64,000 nucleotides of DNA from positions 806,001 through 870,000 of the forward strand of contig NZ_CP079105.1 in the NCBI RefSeq assembly GCF_019285775.1, in the 5' to 3' direction. The stretch is from Skermania piniformis. GTDB taxonomy: Bacteria; Actinomycetota; Actinomycetes; Mycobacteriales; Mycobacteriaceae. This document shows positions 59,805 through 64,000 of this stretch, piece after piece. The notes under the pieces were generated by a model that did not search any database, was not told the DNA's origin, and was given only the letters and a program-made list of their open reading frames with translations. The position numbers and the translations under genes were made by a program. Position 1 is the first letter of the stretch. Every line of letters starts with the position of its first letter.

Positions 59805-60950
59805 ATGGACTTTTCCCTCACCGAGGAGCAGGAGATGCTGCGCGACACCGTCGCCAAGTTCCTGGCCTCGCGATACAACCTGGCGGACAGCCGAGCGGCG
59901 GCCAAGACCGGACCCGGCTGGCAGCCGGAGATCTGGCGGGGTTTCGCCGAGGAGCTGGGCATCCTCGGCGCTACCTTTCCCGAGAAGGTCGGTGGCCTCG
60001 ACGGCGGTCCGGCCGAGCTGTTGGTGATCACCGAGGCGCTCGGCTACGCGTTGGTCATCGAGCCGTACGTCGAGACCGTGGTGCTGGCCGGCGGCCTGCT
60101 GCAGCGGGCCGGCGGCGAACGGGCCGATGCGTTGTCGGAAGCGATCGTGGTCGGTGACGCCGTCGTGGCACTCGCCGCCGAGGAGCCCACCTCGGCCGGC
60201 GACTGGCGCGACGTGCGCACGACCGCCCGGCGCGACGGCGCCGAATGGGTGCTCGACGGCACCAAGATCGTGGTGTCGGCGGCGCCGATTGCCAATCAAT
60301 TGCTGATTACCGCGCGGACCGCCGGTGGCGAGCGCGATACCGAGGGCATCTCGCTGTTCCTGCTCGATTTCGACGCGAGCGCACCCCCGGCCGGGGTGAC
60401 CGTACACAGCTACCGGACGATCGACGACCGCCGCGCCGCCGACCTGAGTTTCGACGGGCTGCGGCTGCCGGCCGACGCGTTGCTCGGCGCCGCGGGCGCC
60501 GCGTGGGAGTCGCTGGACCGCGGTATCGACGAGGCGACCGCCGCGGTGGTGTCCGAAGGGGTCGGCTGTCTGCGTCGAGTACTCGCCGACACCGTCGAAT
60601 ACGCCAAGCAGCGCAAGCAGTTCGGTGTGCCGATCGGTTCGTTCCAGGCGTTGCAGCATCGCATGGTGGACATGTTCATGGAGGTCGAACAGGCCGTTGC
60701 GGCGCAGTACTTGGCGTTGCTGTCGCTGGATGCCGAGCCGGCCCGGCGGGCCCGAGCGGTATCCGCGGCCAAGGTCACCCTGGCTCGGGCGGCCCGGTTC
60801 GTCGGCCAGAACGCGGTGCAGCTGCACGGTGCGATGGGGATGACCGAGGAACTGGCGGTGGGCCACTACTTCAAGCGGCTGACCGCGCTGGAGCAGGAGT
60901 TCGGCTCGGCCGATCAACACCGGGCCCGATACGTGGCGCTCGCCGGATAG
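59805..60950 (+). CDS. Acyl-CoA dehydrogenase, partner subunit
   Basis: A 381-residue acyl-CoA dehydrogenase: FSLTEEQEMLRDTVAKFLAS, WVLDGTKIVVSAAPIANQLL, FGVPIGSFQALQHRMVDMFM and NAVQLHGAMGMTEELAVGHY. The C-terminal EGT-type motif of homotetrameric enzymes is absent (FKRLTALEQEFGSADQH instead), as expected for one chain of a heterotetramer with the preceding gene product. TAAGGA lies before ATG 59805. Its end is 10 bp from the convergent lycopene cyclase gene. Confidence 0.85.
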   Translation: MDFSLTEEQEMLRDTVAKFLASRYNLADSRAAAKTGPGWQPEIWRGFAEELGILGATFPEKVGGLDGGPAELLVITEALGYALVIEPYVETVVLAGGLLQRAGGERADALSEAIVVGDAVVALAAEEPTSAGDWRDVRTTARRDGAEWVLDGTKIVVSAAPIANQLLITARTAGGERDTEGISLFLLDFDASAPPAGVTVHSYRTIDDRRAADLSFDGLRLPADALLGAAGAAWESLDRGIDEATAAVVSEGVGCLRRVLADTVEYAKQRKQFGVPIGSFQALQHRMVDMFMEVEQAVAAQYLALLSLDAEPARRARAVSAAKVTLARAARFVGQNAVQLHGAMGMTEELAVGHYFKRLTALEQEFGSADQHRARYVALAG

Positions 60951-60960
60951 CGGCCGACGA

Positions 60961-62136
60961 CTAGTCGTCGGCCGTGGTCGCCGTTGCCGCGCCGGCCCAC
61001 CGCTTCCGGTTGCGCCAGCCGACCAGGTCGTAGCGCCAATCGAACGGCCAGGTGCGGGCGACCGTGTTGACCAGTGCGACGCCGAGCGCGGAGGGGTCCG
61101 CCGGGTCGGACAGCAGCGCCCGCTGCTGGCGTGGGCCGGCCCGGAAGAAGCTGTCGAACATCGCGGCACTCTGTTCCCGGGTGAGTCGACCCATCCCCGC
61201 CAGACCGCGGCGACGCATCCAATAGACGGTGCGCGCCGGGGTGGGCCACAGCGCGGCGACCGGATCGGTGCCGGCGACGAGGGCGGCGACCGCGGTATCC
61301 ACCCGGGCCAGCGAATCGGCGACACTGTAGCCGGTGCACGGGTGCATCATCCCGCCGCGCGAGCCGAACGGGATCGGCCCCCGCAACGGCCGGAATCGGC
61401 GGGGTGGTGGCTGATCCAGCGGATAGTGGCAGGCCTCGTCGGTTTCCGTGCCGGCGAGTTCCACCCCGTGGTGGGCCAGCCGGTTCAGCACCCGCCGCCG
61501 CAGCTCGGCTTTCGGCAGACCGCCGGGTACCCCCAGGGTGGTCTCCTCGAAGATCACCGTTCCGTCGCCGATCGGCACGGAATAGAGGAACGACGGCGGG
61601 TCGTCCTCGCCGGCCCCGTTCTCCGGACGCCAGTCCAGGAGCAACGCCTCGCCCGGCGGCACCAGCGCCGCGGCCCGGCCGGCGTCGACGAACACGCCGT
61701 ACGCGCTGGCCGCGGGCCGGCTGCGCACGGGGGGAAGTCCCCGAGCGTCGAACACCACCGTTGCGGCGAGCGCGCGGCCATCGGCCAGCACCACCCGATG
61801 CTGGGTCAAACCGGTCGCCCGCTGCGCCTCGACGTGTGCGGTTTCGATCGGCAACGCGCGGCGAAGTTCGTGCTTGGCCAGCACGACGTACGGTCGAACG
61901 ATCTTGTGCTCGGTGGTGGCCCAGACCGTCGGCGCTTCGACGCGGGTGGCGACGACCGTCGGGGGCAGCCATTCGGGCAGTTCGTCGAGCCAGGCCGAAT
62001 ACGTCGGCCGCCAGATTCGATCCGGTCGCGGGTCCACCACCGCAACCGAAAGACCGGCGGCCAGGCATCGGGACGCGAGCCCACGCCCGGTCGGGCCGAG
62101 ACCGACGACGCAGACGTCATAGTGCATGTTGCCCAT
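60961..62136 (-). CDS. crtL: Lycopene cyclase (CrtL/CrtY family)
   Basis: A 391-residue flavoprotein. YDVCVVGLGPTGRGLASRCL is the dinucleotide motif, VFDARGLPP the second cofactor segment, YSVPIGDGTVIFEETTLG contains the cyclase acidic motif, and GGMMHPCTGYSVADSLARVD the C-terminal signature of lycopene beta-cyclases. It closes beta-ionone rings on lycopene or a C40 intermediate at the membrane. No other carotenoid gene is in the window. ATG 62136 and 62127 are both possible. It is the last gene of a minus-strand operon with a DUF4442 protein and an XRE regulator. Confidence 0.82.
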   Translation of the reverse strand: MGNMHYDVCVVGLGPTGRGLASRCLAAGLSVAVVDPRPDRIWRPTYSAWLDELPEWLPPTVVATRVEAPTVWATTEHKIVRPYVVLAKHELRRALPIETAHVEAQRATGLTQHRVVLADGRALAATVVFDARGLPPVRSRPAASAYGVFVDAGRAAALVPPGEALLLDWRPENGAGEDDPPSFLYSVPIGDGTVIFEETTLGVPGGLPKAELRRRVLNRLAHHGVELAGTETDEACHYPLDQPPPRRFRPLRGPIPFGSRGGMMHPCTGYSVADSLARVDTAVAALVAGTDPVAALWPTPARTVYWMRRRGLAGMGRLTREQSAAMFDSFFRAGPRQQRALLSDPADPSALGVALVNTVARTWPFDWRYDLVGWRNRKRWAGAATATTADD

Positions 62137-62152
62137 TCAACCGGGCTTCGGG

Positions 62153-62629
62153 CTATTTCGGGGTGATCCAGGCGGTGATATCCGCGTGTACTACCTCGAT
62201 TCCGGCCCGATCGTCGATCGCTACCGGGATCAGCAGGTCGGTGCCGGTGGTGATCGCGGAAAAATCGGGGATCGAGTCCAGCTTTGCTGTCGCGCGCAGG
62301 CCGGACTCGGCCTTGTGCAGGTACCGCACGCTCATCGCCTTGGGAATCCACCGGTGCGTGTCGGGCACGGTCGCTTCGGCCAGCATGCCCATCGCGATCT
62401 CGGCCAGGTTGCACGCAGCGATCGCATGAAAGGTGCCCAAATGGTTGTGGATACCGATCCACTTCGGTGCGGTCACTTCACAGTGCCCGGGCTCGAGCAC
62501 CCGAACCGTCGGAAGCACGGTGCCGAAGTACGGCACCCTGGTGACCATGCCCAACGAGAACAGCGCCTGCCCCAGCCGATTGTCGGGCAGTTTCTTCCAG
62601 CCGCGATAGGTTGCGGATTCGGTCGTCAC
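62153..62629 (-). CDS. DUF4442 hot-dog thioesterase-like protein
   Basis: 158 residues. NRLGQALFSLGMVTRVPYFG, VTAPKWIGIHNHLGTFHAIA (with the HN-HLGT pattern) and AEIAMGMLAEATVPDT resemble DUF4442 members of the hot-dog thioesterase superfamily. Catalysis is unproven for the family. It lies 16 bp before lycopene cyclase and 9 bp after the regulator gene, so it is cotranscribed with both. Confidence 0.72.
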   Translation of the reverse strand: MTTESATYRGWKKLPDNRLGQALFSLGMVTRVPYFGTVLPTVRVLEPGHCEVTAPKWIGIHNHLGTFHAIAACNLAEIAMGMLAEATVPDTHRWIPKAMSVRYLHKAESGLRATAKLDSIPDFSAITTGTDLLIPVAIDDRAGIEVVHADITAWITPK

Positions 62630-62638
62630 GGGTCGACT

Positions 62639-63586
62639 TTATGCCCGGTCGGTGGGGTGTGGGTCGGCCGGCGCAAATCGCTCGTAGGCGGCGAGGGCCA
62701 GGCGACGATGCGTGGCGTCCATCAACGGGACATGCCAGCCGGAGGAGATCGGTTCCAGATATCCGATCTCACCGTCCGCGCTCAGGTACCCGTACTCGGT
62801 GAGGTAATGGTGAAGTATGGGGCTCTGCGCGCGCATCTCTGCCACATCGACGGTGAAGATGCAGAAGCCGACGTAGAACTGCTCGCGAGCGACACCGAAT
62901 CGGCAGCGGTCCAGATCGACGTCGGCGGGAACGCCGTGCCGGATGAGCAATGCTCGGTAGCGCTCCACGGTTGCCGTGCGGTTGGGCATTTCCGGCGAAA
63001 GCACGAACCGATAGGTACCCCCCCGGGCGAGATTCTGTGCGATCACCGCGAGGAACCCGCTCGCGAAGAATCCTTCCTCGACGCCGTTCTCTATTTCGAG
63101 AATATCGTCGGTCAGGTTCATGGTCACGATCGTGCTCGCCGTGCTGAACCGCTCGAGTTCGAGGGATTGCTGGTAGTCGAGCATCCCTTCCGGGGCGGTC
63201 GGGCGCTTGGCGACGGCCATCGCTGCGTTGGCGACCTGCGCGGAGAGAATCGACCCGATTTTGGTCACATACGCGGATTGGTTGGCGATGTCGGTGCGCA
63301 CATTCGCCATGTTCAACTCGAACAAGCGGGCCAGCGGGCCGTAGTCGAGCGCTCCGCCCGGTCCACCGATAGCGTCTTCGCCGAAGATCAGATAGTCGAG
63401 CGACACCTTGAACAAATCGGCGAACGCGACCAGCTTGTCGAGGCTCGGGGTGGTGTGTCCGTTGATGTACTGCGATAGCGCGGCCGGCGTAACGCCGAGC
63501 TCGTCGCACACTCGTCGCCGCCCACCTTTGTACTCTCCTTGATCGACGAGCGAACGAAGTACTTCGGGAAACTTTATCTCTTGCAT
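62639..63586 (-). CDS. XRE-family regulator with C-terminal sensor region
   Basis: 315 residues from ATG 63586, preceded by GAGGAAA; a longer start at 63637 would run through the promoter dyad. Residues 20-70 form an XRE helix-turn-helix (RVCDELGVTPAALSQYINGH, then TPSLDKLVAFADLFKVSLDY). The remaining 240 residues are not a domain I recognise; they include AVIAQNLARGGTYRFVLSPE and a DRCRFGVAREQFYVGFCIF stretch. First gene of the operon with DUF4442 and lycopene cyclase, so it may control carotenoid formation and itself. Confidence 0.75.
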   Translation of the reverse strand: MQEIKFPEVLRSLVDQGEYKGGRRRVCDELGVTPAALSQYINGHTTPSLDKLVAFADLFKVSLDYLIFGEDAIGGPGGALDYGPLARLFELNMANVRTDIANQSAYVTKIGSILSAQVANAAMAVAKRPTAPEGMLDYQQSLELERFSTASTIVTMNLTDDILEIENGVEEGFFASGFLAVIAQNLARGGTYRFVLSPEMPNRTATVERYRALLIRHGVPADVDLDRCRFGVAREQFYVGFCIFTVDVAEMRAQSPILHHYLTEYGYLSADGEIGYLEPISSGWHVPLMDATHRRLALAAYERFAPADPHPTDRA

Positions 63587-63830
63587 GGGTCGATTTCCTC
63601 GGTATATGGGCATCGACATGTTCTTATGTCGCCGCAAATCGCTGAGGAGTGGTTAAGAAAAGCTAAATTTTCTGACAAGCGACGTTCAGTACTACTTGAC
63701 GTTAGCCCGCGGCCGACCGATCATCAAGTTTGTCGGCAGAAATCCGTTCTCCGGTTCCCGAAAACCCCGGTTGTCCGGGGATGGCTTCTCGGCTCGGCAG
63801 TGCCCGAGCCGCGTGCGGAGGGAGTGGGTG
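63587..63830. other. Divergent intergenic region at the right end
   Basis: 244 bp without a supported gene, with visibly lower GC than the rest of the window (for example the TTAAGAAAAGCTAAATTTTC stretch). Besides the dyads listed separately it holds a small hairpin CCCCGG-TTGT-CCGGGG (63765-63780). I see no RNA gene in it. Confidence 0.6.
63614..63673. promoter_or_regulatory. AT-richer promoter of XRE regulator with two dyads
   Basis: Two 6-bp inverted repeats, each with a 6-bp spacer, stand 42 bp apart: CGACAT-N6-ATGTCG (63614-63631) and AGAAAA-N6-TTTTCT (63656-63673). On the minus strand TTGTCA, 17 bp and TAACCA form a possible promoter over the second dyad. They are candidate autoregulatory sites. 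Confidence 0.4.
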
Positions 63831-64000
63831 GTGGGCGACAACGATCAACTGATACCGAACAGCGACGACTTGCCGGGGCGGCGGGTGAGTGAACCGAGGT
63901 CGCTGCACCTCTGGTGCCGGGGATCGGTGTCGCCGCCGATCGGGCAGACGAGTCTCGACCCGGATCCCGAGCACGTACGTGGGGCGCATCTGCAATCGCT
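63831..64000 (+). CDS. Unknown protein, N-terminal fragment
   Basis: GTG 63831, preceded by GGAGGGAG at good spacing, opens a frame that runs to the window edge without a stop (56 codons seen): it begins VGDNDQLIPNSDDLPGRR and includes SLHLWCRGSVSPPIGQ. I do not recognise the family. It is divergent from the XRE regulator and could share its control. The short length means it may still be chance; an overlapping minus-strand frame is less credible because it lacks a ribosome site. Confidence 0.35.
   Translation, partial: MGDNDQLIPNSDDLPGRRVSEPRSLHLWCRGSVSPPIGQTSLDPDPEHVRGAHLQS

Noticed and set aside
63702-63995. 97-codon minus-strand frame at the right end
   Set aside because: No ribosome site and a Pro/Arg-rich translation; the plus-strand frame from 63831 has a good ribosome site instead.

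Overview
ORGANISM. The window is high-GC actinobacterial DNA, most likely from a mycolic-acid-bearing Mycobacteriales genus (Nocardia, Rhodococcus, Gordonia or a relative). The pointers are mycofactocin genes (mftF and mftG), an F420-type PPOX protein, an accD1-accA1-fadE19-MaoC-citE leucine operon in the same order as Mycobacterium tuberculosis Rv2502c-Rv2498c, a FadD5-type ligase, a secreted antigen-85-like esterase, DrrABC-like export genes and a CrtL-type lycopene cyclase. I cannot name the species. LAYOUT. (1) 1-7.0 kb: the end of mftF, then mftG, a GAF-domain regulator, a convergent XRE regulator, a SnoaL-like protein, an NAD aldehyde dehydrogenase and a DUF779 protein. This looks like mycofactocin-linked alcohol/aldehyde oxidation. 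(2) 7.0-16.2 kb: a TetR regulator divergent from a tightly overlapping leucine/isovalerate operon that ends in acetoacetyl-CoA synthetase. An F420/PPOX gene follows, then a GC-rich hairpin. (3) 16.3-45.7 kb: a two-protein NRPS of 5932 and 3600 residues. A cobM-type methyltransferase gene lies between the two NRPS genes and overlaps the stop of the first. (4) 45.7-49.6 kb: on the opposite strand a DrrA-like ATPase and two ABC-2 permeases, and divergent from them a secreted Ag85-like esterase. (5) 49.7-54.9 kb: an aldehyde-dehydrogenase pseudoenzyme, then a minus-strand operon of tandem TetR regulator, active aldehyde dehydrogenase and alpha/beta hydrolase. (6) 55.0-61.0 kb: a divergent acyl-CoA degradation operon (nitronate-monooxygenase-like, crotonase, FadD5-like ligase, two acyl-CoA dehydrogenases). 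(7) 61.0-64.0 kb: a minus-strand operon of XRE regulator, DUF4442 protein and lycopene cyclase, then an AT-richer promoter region and the start of an unknown plus-strand gene. HOW THE NRPS FITS TOGETHER. NRPS1 is (C-A-T)x5-C and ends in a roughly 95-residue piece resembling the start of an A domain. NRPS2 begins with a homologous piece, then A-T-C-A-T-C-A-T-C, and ends in a degenerate 260-residue A-like domain. Both protein ends fall between C and A, inside a module, rather than between T and C. The paralogous tails are therefore good candidates for docking elements. Read from the binding-pocket residues, the line loads Thr-like, unassigned, Ser, Thr-like, unassigned | Ser, unassigned, Thr. 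There is no thioesterase, reductase, epimerase or MbtH-like protein in the window, so at least one further NRPS protein with the release step is expected elsewhere. The adjacent exporter and esterase are plausible partners for a lipopeptide product. The most novel points are the intramodular split with matched tails, the cobM-type gene embedded between the NRPS genes, the mosaic base composition of NRPS2, and the aldehyde dehydrogenase that has lost both catalytic residues.
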